The notes under the pieces are model-generated. The model searched no databases. It saw only the letters and a list, made by a program, of their open reading frames with translations, and was not told the DNA's origin. DNA of 64,000 nt, taken from the NCBI GenBank assembly GCA_023014365.1, contig JAEBUN010000003.1, positions 1,612,001-1,676,000 on the forward strand. Direction: 5' to 3'. Source of the stretch: Lepiota brunneoincarnata (Eukaryota > Basidiomycota > Agaricomycetes > Agaricales > Agaricaceae). This document shows positions 44,606 through 55,961 of this stretch, piece by piece. The position numbers and the translations under genes are program-made. How positions within the stretch are numbered: position 1 is the first letter of the stretch; each line of letters starts with the position of its first letter.

Positions 44606-45686
44606 TTTTTTTTTTTTTTTTTTTTTAAATCTCCAATTTACGAGATATAGGGCCCTCCCGTGAGGGAGGACCCTATTGCTTTGCGCTCTTGCGAGGCAAG
44701 CACCGGATAATGCACCGGACCCCGGAATCAACTTAGACTCTAACCTGACTTAGTCAGCCAGGAGAACCGACAGAGGATTTAGTGCCCTCTAGCCAGATCG
44801 CGGGAGACTGTCCCGGCCTGCTACGGCCCGCGCTTCACCAGGGAGTTCGTATAGAGCCCCGGCTACTGGGGTTCCCGTCCCCAGGCAGGTGGTTCGCTGG
44901 TGCCAACCGGCGCGGATCCCCACCTGTCCCAGGTCTCTGCCTCGCCCACAGCCAACCACGTTGCACTTCCAGAGGTCCACGGACCCCTAGCGTGGAGTTG
45001 TTTCAGCCCCAAGCCCGTGCCACACACCGTCGTGTGGAACACCCATTTGGGGATCGAACCCAGAGCATGCCCAGATGCGGTCCCACCCAGGAGTCTGCGG
45101 TGTGGACGGCAGACCTCCCCAATCAGCAACCCCTAAGGGAAGCCGTGGGTCACCACAGAACACCCAGCGCCCCACCCTTTGCCACGGACCCAGGAACCTA
45201 CTACCATGGACTAACGACCGGTACTTACCCGGGGTATGCCAGCAGCACGCCGGACCGGGCTTTCCCAATGTGGGGGGTTGCCTGGCCCCAATCGGGACAT
45301 TCGACCTGTTTTTGTTATCTTCCCCCGCTTACCGCGCCCTGTGCTTTCGCTCCCTTATCGGGCACAGCCGATCTAGTCCGATCGAGATCGATCCAGATCC
45401 GCCACTTTGGGCTCCAACGATCTCTCCCCCAGATTTACCCCAAATCGGCGATTGCAAGACGCCAAATCGGGAACTGAGATCAAGGAGACCATCGAATTTC
45501 CTCGGAGATAGTTTACCCACCCGAAGAACCGAGCACACGGTAGTATCCGATGACAACCGCACGACCTCTCCCCACTTCACAGGTATAGAGGATGAGAGGG
45601 AATCGAACCCCCAACCTTTCCGGCAGCCGTGCGCAGCCACCTCTCCCCATCTTTAGTGATCGAAACCACTGGGCTAGAGGAGCCCC
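44606..45686 (-). mobile_element. SINE copy C, tRNA-derived head, LINE-A-type tail
   Basis: TSD CTAGTTCTTTCCTT (44592-44605 and 45687-45700). It is 1081 bp long, on the minus strand, and very similar to SINE A along its whole length. Box A TAGCCCAGTGG and box B GGTTCGATTCC lie near 45675 and 45600. The 3' hairpin and GTAAATTGGAGATTT-poly(A) are intact. Its similarity to copy A suggests recent activity. Confidence 0.93.
45597..45676 (-). promoter_or_regulatory. Internal Pol III promoter of SINE C
   Basis: On the minus strand, box A TAGCCCAGTGG is followed about 56 bp later by box B GGTTCGATTCC, as in SINE B. Copy A has one change in box B (GGTTTGATTCC). Positions are approximate by a few bases. 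Confidence 0.83.
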
Positions 45687-46265
45687 CTAGTTCTTTCCTT
45701 CACTGAATCATGATATGATTCTTGCAGTGCTTTTGCGGTCAGGGCTTGCACCAGGGCTAGTGCGATTCTTCGGCTCTTACCTGGTCAGGAGGTCTACCAT
45801 GTACTTGTGGAATTCCTTCCAGTCTGACCCCAGGCAGGCTGACGTGGGTGTGGGGCAGGGCTCTGCTCTGTCCCTGGTCTTGTCAGCCTTATATCTAGCC
45901 CCCCTGGTGTATCTCTACTACCCGAGGACCCCCAGCCTTGGTGTCGACATGCTCTCATATGTTGACAATAGGACCCTTATAGTCCAGACCAAAACTTGGG
46001 AGGACAATGTATCTGCCCTGCAGGCAGCCTACCGCTGCGTGCATGGGCTCTTTGACTCCTTCGGCCTCACACTTGAGCATACCAAGTCTGAGGTCTTTCA
46101 CTTCTCTCACAATCCGAGGGATACCAACTTGCCTATTGACCTAGGCTTCCATCTGTATACAGGGACACCCTTTTGAGACCTAAGCTGTTCTGGTGGTACT
46201 TGGGTTTCTATTTTGACTGTGCTCTCACTTTCCGCAAGCATGTGCATCACTATTCTACCAAAGCC

Positions 46266-46270
<5 letters not shown>

Positions 46271-46305
<35 letters not shown>

Positions 46306-47770
46306 TCCAATTTATTACGTAGGCCACGTAGGGAGGCCGCATGCAGCAACGCACTACAGTACAAACAACTGAGCCATACACTACAGGGTATCTGTACATA
46401 CAATGTGTGACTGCGGATGCGGGCATGCGTTTCCCCATGCCCAGGACAAAGCTGCCCCGAACAAATGGAGGCAGGAGGACGGCTGCCACCCAGCACGCGG
46501 CATGGGAACCAGACCGGGGCGAGGTCCCCCCCCCAACGGAGGTTAGGGGTCAATTCCCATGTAAATCCCTACACGCTGTCCGAAGATGGCGGAGGAATAA
46601 CCAACGTCCCGGCCTGGCCCCAACCGGGCGCCAGGCAGAGCTACTAGCCAATACCCCCTGGGGGGGGCCTGGCCCTCTCAGCGAACGCGAACGTGGTCGG
46701 GGATGCCTCGAGGAAAACAATGAGAGCCTCGACCGTAGCCAGGACCCCTGCCATAGAGTGCCTAGGGCAGCTCTGGAACACATGCTCACGGGTCTCCTCC
46801 CAAAACCTGCAGCGACAGGAATAGTCCTCCTGTGGGAAAAAATGCCTCCGATAGCCCCCTATCGGCGTGTGGTTGAGTATAGCGCACGTCATCCGGGCCA
46901 TCAGAGACACCAAATGAGCGTGCAGGATCCAGGCTCCACCGTGGAGATACATGGGCCGCAGGGGATGGTCATCATCCCTGGTGAGCTGGAGGAAACCATG
47001 CCTGCGATGGTCAGGATCCTGGAACAAATCGATCCAGCGGTCTTGACACAACCGTACTTCCTCCTTGTGGAGGAAGTCGAGCGAGGCCCGGGGACGAGCC
47101 CCTACCCCAACGGGAGGCAACGACTTCATGAAGTCATGCACCTGAGTATGGAAAGGCCACCTCGCATGCGAGGGGACCTCCCAGAAATGAACCGAGCAGG
47201 CTGGACCTCCGGCAAACCACTTGGCGAGAAGGCGACAGACCGCCAAGGAGTGACCCTAGGCGGAATGTACCGACAGGTCCACTGCTCGCCTGGCCGAAGC
47301 CATCGAGTCGGTGAACAGGACGAGGCTAGTGGCGCCCTCGACAGAAACTGCCTTGGACACTGCCAGCTGGATGGTGAAAAGCTCGGCCTTGGGAGCTGTG
47401 ACCTTCCCCCCCGGAAGCCGGACCGCATAGATGCAGCCCAGCCCCTGGAAAACCTGGGTGGCTGAAACCGCCTGGTGGACCCGGCGGGGTGGCAGACTTG
47501 TGTCCATCACTGCCACCAGGACCTCTGGATCAGCCTGCGCCTGGGCCAAAACCTGGTCGAGAGCTGTAACATGGGCCGTAAGGGCGTCATCCGCCCCCCA
47601 GTCGTAAGAATGGAAGTGGACCCACCCCGGGTACACATCCAAGAGATGGCACCCCGGCCAAGCCTCCGGCACAACAGCGTTGAAAGGCCCAGCAAGGGCG
47701 GCAAGACGCTGGTTAGTGTCAACCACAGGCCCCTTCACCTTGATCAACTTGCGGGGAGGGAGCCTGGCTA
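46271..47770 (-). mobile_element. LINE-A, RNase H to 3' end
   Basis: Poly(T) 46271-46300, 3' UTR, ORF2 C-terminus (46644-47246 open, 200 codons), then a frame change and the RNase H region (47256-47747; AVMDTSLPPRR, KAELFTIQLAV, LFTDSMASARRAVD, so catalytic residues are present). It is 5'-truncated at 47770, where X-type sequence begins. Confidence 0.85.
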
Positions 47771-47891
47771 CACACGCCCCTTCCCTCTTACCACCATCAT
47801 CCCCCTCTTATATTATTTTCTACTCCTAATCTACAGGCAGCCGTCCCGTTCTTAGTGGGTTGTCTACACTATTCCACCTCTCTTCACCCTT

Positions 47892-47892
<1 letters not shown>
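47771..47892 (+). repeat. X 5'-end segment (about 120 bp)
   Basis: Matches, in reverse, 32138-32019 of X copy 2 (shared: TCTTACCACCA, ATTATTTTCTACT, TAATCTACAGG, CTTCACCCTTC). Both copies begin at ACACGC/GCACGC after unrelated sequence, so this may be the true 5' end of X. It is cut at 47893 by the poly(T) of LINE-C. Confidence 0.65.
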
Positions 47893-47925
<33 letters not shown>

Positions 47926-48093
47926 TACAATTTATAACGCGGGCCGCGATGGGAGGCCGCGTGCAACTACCTACTACAGGGGGCAAGTAGCTACAAAGTC
48001 CGCCCTACATACTGGCATGCCTGCCAACACGAGCTTGCGTCACCCCAAGCTCAGGAGAGAACTGCCCAAAAGAAGCAGAAAAACAAGCCCCCG
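47893..48093 (-). mobile_element. LINE-C 3' end (short)
   Basis: Poly(T) 47893-47920 and AAATCTACAATTTATAACGC, then about 150 bp matching 62405-62560 in reverse (GGCATGCCTGCCAACACGAG side). It defines a third family of LINE-type 3' ends. Only the 3' UTR is present. Confidence 0.85.
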
Positions 48094-50084
48094 TTCACTG
48101 GCACTACCCCTCTTCGGCCCAAGACCTATTGGAGGTACTTGGGTTTCTATTTCGATCGTGCCCTTACATTTAAGGAACATGTTCGCTTCTATTCTACTAA
48201 GGCTATTTCCACGGTCAAGGCCATGGGAATGCTTGGTAATTCCGTCCGAGGGCTTCTGCCAGACCAGAAGCGCCTTCTGTATCGGTTGTGCGTGGTTCCT
48301 ATAGCCACGTACGGCTTCCGCTTGTGGTATTACCGGGGCGCCAGGTGTAAGGGCACGTTGGACCACCTTCGCCGGATGCAGCGGCGGGCTGCACTCTGGA
48401 TCACCGGCGCCTTCAGGACGTCGCCCGATGGGGGGGTTGGGGCCATTGCAGGCCTGATCCCCATCCATCTCCATCTCCGGAAGCTTCGTGACCGTGCCGA
48501 GTTGCGGTACGCCACGCTTGCTTCGGGCCACCCCGTTCGTGCCCTCCTTGGCTGGGGCTACAGCGGTGATCTCCGGTCTCACGTCCAGTCCATAGCCAGG
48601 CTCCCTCCCCGCGAGCTGATCAAGGTGAAGGGGCCTGTTGTCGACGCTAACCAGCGTCTTGCCGCCCTCGCTGGGCCTTTCGACGCTGTTGCGCCGGAGG
48701 CCTGGCCGGGGCGCCGTCTCTTGGATGTGTACCCTGACCGGGTTCGCTTCCACTCTTACGACCGGGGGGCGGAGGACGCCCTCACGGCCCATGTCGCGGC
48801 TCTCGACCAGGTCTTGGCCCGGGCGCAGGCTGATCCGGGGGTTCTGGTGGCAGCGACGGACGCGAGTCTGCCGCCCCGCCGGGTCCACCAGGCGGTTTCG
48901 GCCGCCCAAGTGTTCCAGGGGCTGGACTGCATCCACGCGGTCCGGCTTCCGGGAGGGAAGGTTACGGCTCCCGAGGCCGAGCTTTTCGCCATCCGGCTGG
49001 CGGTGTCCAAGGCAGTTTCTGTCGAGGGCGCCACTGGTCTCGTCTTGTTCACCGACTCGATGGCCTCGGCCAGGCGGGCGGTGGACCCGTCGGTGCACTC
49101 CACCCAGGGTCACTCCTTGGCGGTCTGCCGCCTTCTCGCCGAGTGGCTTGCCGGGGGTCTGGCCCGCTCGGTTCACTTCTGGGAGGTCCCTTCGCGTGCG
49201 AGGTGGCCTTTCCACACTCAGGTGCACGACTTTGCTCGGTCGTTGCCTCCCGTTGGGGTAGGGGCTCGTCCCCGGGCCTCGCTTGACTACCTCCGTAAGG
49301 AGGAAGTACGGTCGTGTCAGGACCGCTGGATCGACTTGTTCCAGGATCCTGACCACCGCGGGCATGGTTTCCTCCAGCTCGCCAGGGACGATGACCGTCC
49401 CCTGCGGCCCACGTATCTCCACGGTGGTGCCTGGATCCCGCACGCTCACTCGGTGTCAGTAATGGCCCGGATGACGCGTGCTATTCTTAACCACGCGCCG
49501 ATAGGGGGCTATCGGAAGCGCTTTTTCCCACAGGAAGATTATTCCTGTCGCTGCGGGTTTCGGGAGGAGACCCGTGAGCATGTGTTCCGGAGCTGCCCTA
49601 GGCACTCCATGGCGGGGGTCCCGGCTACGGTCGAGGCTCTCATAGCTTTCCTTGAGGCGTCCCCGACCGCGTTCGTGTTCGCTGAGAGGGCCAGGCCCCC
49701 CCCAGGGGGTATCGGCTAGTAGCTCTGCCTGGCGCCCGGTTGGGTCCGAGCCGAGGCGTTGGTTATTCCCCCGCTGTCCTCGGACGGCGTGTAGGGATTT
49801 ACGGTGGAATTGACCCCTAACCCCCGATAAGGGGGGGGACCTCGCTCCGGTTTGGTTCCCGCGCCGCGCGCTGGGCGGCAGCCGTCTTCCCGCCTCCGTT
49901 TATTCGGGGCGGCTTCGTCCTGGGCATGGGGAAACGCATGCCCGCATCCGCGGTCACGCGTTGTATGTACAGATACCCCGTAGTGTACGGCTCAGTCGTT
50001 TGTACTGTAGTACGTTGCTGCGCACGGCCTCCCTACGCGGCCCGTGTAATAAATTGGAGATTTAAAAAAAAAAAAAAAAAAAAA
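48094..50084 (+). mobile_element. LINE-A 3' half, young
   Basis: CpG-rich copy, from the RT thumb region (PFTGTTPLRPKTYW-like) to poly(A) 50064-50084, with an open 3' part of ORF2. It is followed by copia internal sequence on the minus strand into which it inserted. No TSD could be matched on the left. Confidence 0.9.
48139..49719 (+). pseudogene. LINE-A ORF2, C-terminal 526 codons, open
   Basis: No stop from 48139 to the natural stop after PPPGGIG. It contains the RNase H triad positions AATDASLPP, EAELFAIRLAV and LFTDSMASARRAVD and the zinc motif CRCGFREETREHVFRSC. It lacks endonuclease and RT core, so it is a truncated gene. The sequence is nearly the same as the full ORF2 at 55331-51447, so it was copied recently from a close relative. 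Confidence 0.9.
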
Positions 50085-50490
50085 GAGTGCTGGAAGCCAT
50101 TGGGAGAGGCAGAAATGAGTAGAAGGGTAACAACGCGTTTTGAAGCTGTTATAGCCCGGGGCCCATAACCTGTTGAAGCAGGAGCGTTGGGGGACTGGTA
50201 AGGAGTCCTAACAGCAAAGGAACGAGTGTATTATGCGAAGGGAATGACTAGAAACGAAAGGAACAAGCTGTGGACAGCTGTGAGAGACTGGAAGTCCCAA
50301 AAGTGTCCACAGGTGCAAGTCCATGTCTAGATCACATGACTAGCTACCAAAACCGTCCAGGCCTATCTACAAGTCCACAAACACAACAACAAACAAGTGG
50401 GACTGTTCAGAGCACAATGAGACAAGTGCACACTACTCACCACAGGAGTGCATATAGCACATCCTGGCATGTCACAGGGCACTCCTAACA
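50085..50490 (-). repeat. copia LTR (50171-50490) and start of the internal region
   Basis: The 320-bp LTR is on the minus strand, ends TGTTAG...TTCAACA. To its left are the primer-binding site (GGTTATGGGCCC on the minus strand) and the gag start (MASST) up to 50085, where LINE-A is inserted. Its right flank TCTTG lies in LINE-A RT sequence. Confidence 0.9.
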
Positions 50491-51074
50491 TCTTGACCAG
50501 ATCGATTCACTCCCACCATGGGAGTGGCCAGTCTTCTCTGACCTGAAGATGCACAAGGCCCTGCGTGTGTGCTCCTCTTTGTCTTCACCCAGTCCGGACC
50601 ACATTACATGGATGCACCTCAAGTCCGTTCTGGTGGGCCCAATGGTTGCCCGTTTGGTCTGTCGGATCACCGATGCCTGCATGGAGTGCGGGCATTGGCC
50701 TTGTCACTTTAAGGAGAGCGTGTCGGTTATCATACCGAAGCCTGGCAAGCCCTCCTATGCCACTCCGAAGGTGTTCAGACCGATCGTCCTTCTTAATACT
50801 CTCGGTAAACTTATCGAGAAAATGATCTTGTGCCGCTTGCAGTTTGAGGCTGTCAAGTTTGGCGTGTTCCATCCGAACCAGTTCAGCGGTGTGATCCAAC
50901 GGTCCACCGAAGATGCTGGCGTCTACCTTGTGCACCTTGTCCGTGCCGGGTGGGCCCGTGGGTTGAAGACGAGTGTTCTTGCCTTTGACATCGCACAGTT
51001 CTTCCCATCCCTGAACCATGGGATGCTTCTCGCAGTTCTGGCTCAGCAGGGGTTCTCCCTGTGCGTGGGCCGGT

Positions 51075-51076
<2 letters not shown>
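50491..51076 (+). pseudogene. LINE-A ORF2 RT fragment
   Basis: Open 194-codon frame: HVTWMHLKSVL-type, IPKPGKPSYATPKVF, AFDIAQFFPSLNH, ending at CVGRFF. The copia LTR lies on its left; a full LINE-A in the opposite orientation (51077 on) cuts it on the right. Confidence 0.85.
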
Positions 51077-51107
<31 letters not shown>

Positions 51108-51446
51108 TCCAATTTATTACACGGGCCGCGTAGGGAGGCCGTGCGCAGCAACGTACTACAGTACAAACGACCGAGCCGTACACTACGGGGTATCTGTACA
51201 TACAACGCGTGACCGCGGATGCGGGCATGCGTTTCCCCATGCCCAGGACGAAGCCGCCCCGAATAAACGGAGGCGGGAAGACGGCTGCCGCCCAGCGCGC
51301 GGCGCGGGAACCAAACCGGAGCGAGGTCCCCCCCCTTATCGGGGGTTAGGGGTCAATTCCACCGTAAATCCCTACACGCCGTCCGAGGACAGCGGGGGAA
51401 TAACCAACGCCTCGGCTCGGACCCAACCGGGCGCCAGGCAGAGCTA

Positions 51447-54400
51447 CTAGCCGATACCCCCTGGGGGGGGCCTGGCCCTCTCAGCGAACACGAACGCGGT
51501 CGGGGACGCCTCAAGGAAAGCTATGAGAGCCTCGACCGTAGCCGGGACCCCCGCCATGGAGTGCCTAGGGCAGCTCCGGAACACATGCTCACGGGTCTCC
51601 TCCCGAAACCCGCAGCGACAGGAATAATCTTCCTGTGGGAAAAAGCGCTTCCGATAGCCCCCTATCGGCGCGTGGTTAAGAATAGCACGCGTCATCCGGG
51701 CCATTACTGACACCGAGTGAGCGTGCGGGATCCAGGCACCACCGTGGAGATACGTGGGCCGCAGGGGACGGTCATCGTCCCTGGCGAGCTGGAGGAAACC
51801 ATGCCCGCGGTGGTCAGGATCCTGGAACAAGTCGATCCAGCGGTCCTGACACGACCGTACTTCCTCCTTACGGAGGTAGTCAAGCGAGGCCCGGGGACGA
51901 GCCCCTACCCCAACGGGAGGCAACGACCGAGCAAAGTCGTGCACCTGAGTGTGGAAAGGCCACCTCGCACGCGAAGGGACCTCCCAGAAGTGAACCGAGC
52001 GGGCCAGACCCCCGGCAAGCCACTCGGCGAGAAGGCGGCAGACCGCCAAGGAGTGACCCTGGGTGGAGTGCACCGACGGGTCCACCGCCCGCCTGGCCGA
52101 GGCCATCGAGTCGGTGAACAAGACGAGACCAGTGGCGCCCTCGACAGAAACTGCCTTGGACACCGCCAGCCGGATGGCGAAAAGCTCGGCCTCGGGAGCC
52201 GTAACCTTCCCTCCCGGAAGCCGGACCGCGTGGATGCAGTCCAGCCCCTGGAACACTTGGGCGGCCGAAACCGCCTGGTGGACCCGGCGGGGCGGCAGAC
52301 TCGCGTCCGTCGCTGCCACCAGAACCCCCGGATCAGCCTGCGCCCGGGCCAAGACCTGGTCGAGAGCCGCGACATGGGCCGTGAGGGCGTCCTCCGCCCC
52401 CCGGTCGTAAGAGTGGAAGCGAACCCGGTCAGGGTACACATCCAAGAGACGGCGCCCCGGCCAGGCCTCCGGCGCAACAGCGTCGAAAGGCCCAGCGAGG
52501 GCGGCAAGACGCTGGTTAGCGTCGACAACAGGCCCCTTCACCTTGATCAGCTCGCAGGGAGGGAGCCTGGCTATGGACTGGACGTGAGACCGGAGATCAC
52601 CGCTGTAGCCCCAGCCAAGGAGGGCACGAACGGGGTGGCCCGAAGCAAGCGTGGCGTACCGCAACTCGGCACGGTCACGAAGCTTCCGGAGATGGAGATG
52701 GATGGGGATCAGGCCTGCAATGGCCCCAACCCCCCCATCGGGCGACGTCCTGAAGGCGCCGGTGATCCAGAGTGCAGCCCGCCGCTGCATCCGGCGAAGG
52801 TGGTCCAACGTGCCCTTACACCTGGCGCCCCGGTAATACCACAAGCGGAAGCCGTACGTGGCTATAGGAACCACGCACAACCGATACAGAAGGCGCTTCT
52901 GGTCTGGCAGAAGCCCTCGGACGGAATTACCAAGCATTCCCATGGCCTTGACCGTGGAAATAGCCTTAGTAGAATAGAAGCGAACATGTTCCTTAAATGT
53001 AAGGGCACGATCGAAATAGAAACCCAAGTACCTCCAATAGGTCTTGGGCCGAAGAGGGGTAGCGCCAGTGAACGGGGGAAACCCCAAGTCCACCGGAGGA
53101 TTCTCACCGGAACGATCCCGTGAGAAATGGAAGAGCTCGGACTTATCGTGCTCCACAACAAGCGCGAACCGTGTGAAGGTGTCACGGACAACCTCGTAAG
53201 ATCTGCGGAGCAAGACGCAGTTAGCGTCCAGGTCCCAGGCTTGCGCCACGATGGTACCATCGTCGACGTAAGACAGGAGCGAGAGGCCCGGTTGAGGGAG
53301 CCGTCGCTCGATAATATACATGGCCGGGGCCAAGTAGAGGCCGGACAGGACGGGTGAGAGGGCAGACCCCTGGCCCACCCCCACCTCCGCCCGGAACGGT
53401 TCAGACAGGAAGGAGTTCCAGGCATAGCTGGTAAACCTCCCCGTGAGATAAGAAGCGAAGAACCGGCCCACACAAGGGGAGAACCCCTGTCGAGCCAGAA
53501 CCGCGAGAAGCATCCCATGGTTCAGGGATGGGAAGAATTGTGCGATGTCGAAGGCGAGAACACTCGTCTTCAACCCGCGAGCCCACCCAGCACGGACAAG
53601 GTGCACGAGATAGGCACCAGCATCTTCGGTGGACCGCTGGATCACACCGCCGAACTGGTTCGGATGGAACACGCCAAACTTGACAGCCTCAAACTGCAAG
53701 CGGCGCGCGATCATTTTCTCGATAAGCTTACCGAGAGTATTGAGAAGGACAATCGGTCTGAACGCCTTCGGAGTGGCATAGGAGGGCTTGCCAGGCTTCG
53801 GTATGATAACCGACACGCTCTCCTTAAAGTGACGAGGCCAATGCCCGCACTCCATGCAGGCATCAGCGATCCGACAGACCAAACGGGTGACCGTCGGGCC
53901 CGCCAGAACGGACTTGAGGTGCGTCCACGTGACGTGGTCCGGACCGGGCGAGGACAGAGAAGAGCACGCGCGCAAGGCCTCGTGCATTTCCAAGTCGGAA
54001 AAGACCGGCCATTCCCGCGGTGGGAGCGGATCGATCTGATCAAGAACCCCGACATCGACCAGGCGGTCGTTGGCGGCATTGTAAGAACCGTGGAGCCCTT
54101 CCCAGAGCTCCTCGAGAGTGTTGCAGGGGCGATCGCGATAGCGGATCGCCTCGCAGGGAGGCAACTTGCGTGCCCTGACCCAATCCATCAGGTCCCAGGG
54201 GCGCTTGTTGGAAGAGGCAATCTCCTCGATACGCTCATCGAAGAATTTGCGCTTGGCGGCCTTCCAGGTCCGTTTAAACGTGCGAGCGTCCTCCCGGTCC
54301 CGAGACCGAGAATACACCGCATAGGTGCGCGAGCACTCATCGTCCCACCACGGTTTGGACCGCGAGACGACGCAAACCTCCTTGGAGTGGACGAGCCACG

Positions 54401-55331
54401 CCTCGGAGAAGATCGCAGAGATAGCCAGGGCCACCTCGTCGATCCTGTCAGATAAGCCTAGGTCCGGATAATCCAGACCCATAAGCCCCGTCGAGACCTC
54501 AGCAAGGAATTCGGCCTCCTCGTCCGAGTCCCGCTTCAGTGAGCGTCTGGGCACAGCCTCCTCGAAGGCCTCCAGAGGGATAGTGATCCGAAGGGGGCAA
54601 TGGTCAGATTGACCCCGCAGATCGGGACACCGCGTGGGAAGCGGCAGATGGCCCGCAGCCGCCCTCGCAAACATGAGGTCGATCACGGTAGAAGCAAGCC
54701 CCTCCTCAAAGGGGAAGTGTGTGGGGCCTGGGTTCTCAGGAAGCGAGAGGTCCAGGCCCAACGAGTCCGCTGTCTCCAGCAGGGAGGCGGCAGCAGCGGG
54801 GTTGTGGGGAGCCCACAGGTCCCACTGCGGCGAGCGGCAGTTAAAGTCCCCCGACATGAGGGCGCACTGCGGGAGAGAGTCAACGGCGTCCGCGAGATAG
54901 CGGATGCCCGACTGTCTGTCGTCCGAGTAGACGTTGAGAAAGTACACGGCCTCTCCATGCAGAAACATGGAGACGGCCATGACGTCACGGTGATCGACGA
55001 CATCACGTCGAAGTGAGGGGCGGAGCCGCATCATCCGGTTATGTACATATGCCATAACCCGAGGAGGCTGATCCGGGGAAGAAGGAGGGTGGAACAAGCA
55101 CAGCCACTCCGGATGCTTGGGCGCCCCGACAACCTCATCCCCGTCAGGGTCAGAGGAAGACGGAACGCGGCGGATGGAGCGCCAAGGCGGCTCCTGTAGT
55201 AAGAACATATCCACATCATCTTTGAATTGTTCCAGTAAAGAGTCCACAAGAATGTAACTACGAAATACATTCTGTGACCATATACGACACGCTCTCCTCA
55301 ATCTCCTAGGTTCCTGATGGTCCCTATTCAT
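51447..55331 (-). CDS. LINE-A ORF2 polyprotein (APE endonuclease, RT, RNase H)
   Basis: 1294 codons, open. The start is the ATG at 55331 inside the ORF1 stop (ATGA); the frame is open a further 48 codons upstream, but no other LINE-A uses that. Domains by position: APE endonuclease ~15-245 (WSQNVF, LLQEPPW, GDFN at ~160, SDHCPL at ~241); RT ~500-760 (AFDIAQFFPSLNH ~597, GVGQGSALSPVLSG, YVDD ~690); RNase H ~1000-1100 (D in AATDAS ~1007, E in EAELFAI ~1046, D in FTDSMAS ~1073); zinc motif CRCGFREETREHVFRSC ~1238. It would nick target DNA and copy the RNA by target-primed reverse transcription. All catalytic residues I can check are present. Its own ORF1 is disrupted. Confidence 0.93.
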   Translation of the reverse strand: MNRDHQEPRRLRRACRIWSQNVFRSYILVDSLLEQFKDDVDMFLLQEPPWRSIRRVPSSSDPDGDEVVGAPKHPEWLCLFHPPSSPDQPPRVMAYVHNRMMRLRPSLRRDVVDHRDVMAVSMFLHGEAVYFLNVYSDDRQSGIRYLADAVDSLPQCALMSGDFNCRSPQWDLWAPHNPAAAASLLETADSLGLDLSLPENPGPTHFPFEEGLASTVIDLMFARAAAGHLPLPTRCPDLRGQSDHCPLRITIPLEAFEEAVPRRSLKRDSDEEAEFLAEVSTGLMGLDYPDLGLSDRIDEVALAISAIFSEAWLVHSKEVCVVSRSKPWWDDECSRTYAVYSRSRDREDARTFKRTWKAAKRKFFDERIEEIASSNKRPWDLMDWVRARKLPPCEAIRYRDRPCNTLEELWEGLHGSYNAANDRLVDVGVLDQIDPLPPREWPVFSDLEMHEALRACSSLSSPGPDHVTWTHLKSVLAGPTVTRLVCRIADACMECGHWPRHFKESVSVIIPKPGKPSYATPKAFRPIVLLNTLGKLIEKMIARRLQFEAVKFGVFHPNQFGGVIQRSTEDAGAYLVHLVRAGWARGLKTSVLAFDIAQFFPSLNHGMLLAVLARQGFSPCVGRFFASYLTGRFTSYAWNSFLSEPFRAEVGVGQGSALSPVLSGLYLAPAMYIIERRLPQPGLSLLSYVDDGTIVAQAWDLDANCVLLRRSYEVVRDTFTRFALVVEHDKSELFHFSRDRSGENPPVDLGFPPFTGATPLRPKTYWRYLGFYFDRALTFKEHVRFYSTKAISTVKAMGMLGNSVRGLLPDQKRLLYRLCVVPIATYGFRLWYYRGARCKGTLDHLRRMQRRAALWITGAFRTSPDGGVGAIAGLIPIHLHLRKLRDRAELRYATLASGHPVRALLGWGYSGDLRSHVQSIARLPPCELIKVKGPVVDANQRLAALAGPFDAVAPEAWPGRRLLDVYPDRVRFHSYDRGAEDALTAHVAALDQVLARAQADPGVLVAATDASLPPRRVHQAVSAAQVFQGLDCIHAVRLPGGKVTAPEAELFAIRLAVSKAVSVEGATGLVLFTDSMASARRAVDPSVHSTQGHSLAVCRLLAEWLAGGLARSVHFWEVPSRARWPFHTQVHDFARSLPPVGVGARPRASLDYLRKEEVRSCQDRWIDLFQDPDHRGHGFLQLARDDDRPLRPTYLHGGAWIPHAHSVSVMARMTRAILNHAPIGGYRKRFFPQEDYSCRCGFREETREHVFRSCPRHSMAGVPATVEALIAFLEASPTAFVFAERARPPPGGIG
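55328..55331 (-). promoter_or_regulatory. ORF1 stop / ORF2 start overlap (ATGA), minus strand
   Basis: The ORF1 TGA (55330-55328) and ORF2 ATG (55331-55329) overlap as ATGA, preceded by TTACCCCA. The context AC/TTACCCCAATGAATAGGG is conserved with 1965-1980 and 28725-28740. Confidence 0.75.
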
Positions 55332-55961
55332 TGGGGTAAGCGAGGTTGACGCGGTGGGGAGCGAACCCTTACCGGAGAATCGTACCGGCGCTCGATCCAC
55401 TCCCGATCGAAGCGGTGAGCCCAGAACGGGCAGGCCGAAGCCGAAGCGGCATGAGCGCCCCCGCAATTCACGCACACGGGCGCGTGAGGGCAGGGACGGT
55501 CAGCGGGGGTGGGGGCAATGGGCGGCCTGTGGTTGGGCTGGCCCTTGCAACACGACGCAAACGCCCGATGGTTAGTCGGGGAATGCGGACCGCCGCAGTG
55601 AGAGCAGCGGATAGCCTCGCGCCGGCAGGCTAGAGAAGGGTGCCCCCACTTCCAGCAACGCTGGCAGAGGGGGACGCCGGGGTTGGCCTTGGCAGGGATA
55701 ATCCTGCACGGGGTGCCGTCGATAGTGATGACACGTCGGGAGACCATCTTCGCGTTAGAACCCTGCTGAGAGTCCCAGATCTCAAAGAACACGGTCGCCG
55801 TGTCCGCGGCGCGCGAGTTCTTGACGATGCGCGGCCTGGTGGCCAGCACAAAATACTCAGACCACACAGAACGCTGCATGGCCTCGACAACCCGATCGGG
55901 CGTGAGCCAGGGCTGCCCGCCCCGGAACATAGGCGCATCGAGGAGCTTGAGATAGCTCTTC

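Larger units (their letters stand above)
44481..46270 (+). pseudogene. LINE-B ORF2 RT fragment split by SINE C
   Basis: 44481-44605 and 45687-46270 join to give RT from the IRQKSTEDAG region, through SFFPSLNHDMI, VGVGQGSALSLVL and DMLSYVDNRTLIVQ (YVDD changed to YVDN), to YSTKAFS. It is then cut by a LINE-A minus insertion at 46271. Confidence 0.85.

Noticed and set aside
51717..53123. A 468-codon open frame on the plus strand, and its counterpart on the minus strand at 48040-49449
   Set aside because: They are exact antisense to LINE-A ORF2. Long antisense frames arise from GC-rich third positions, and older copies break them freely while the sense motifs match known families.
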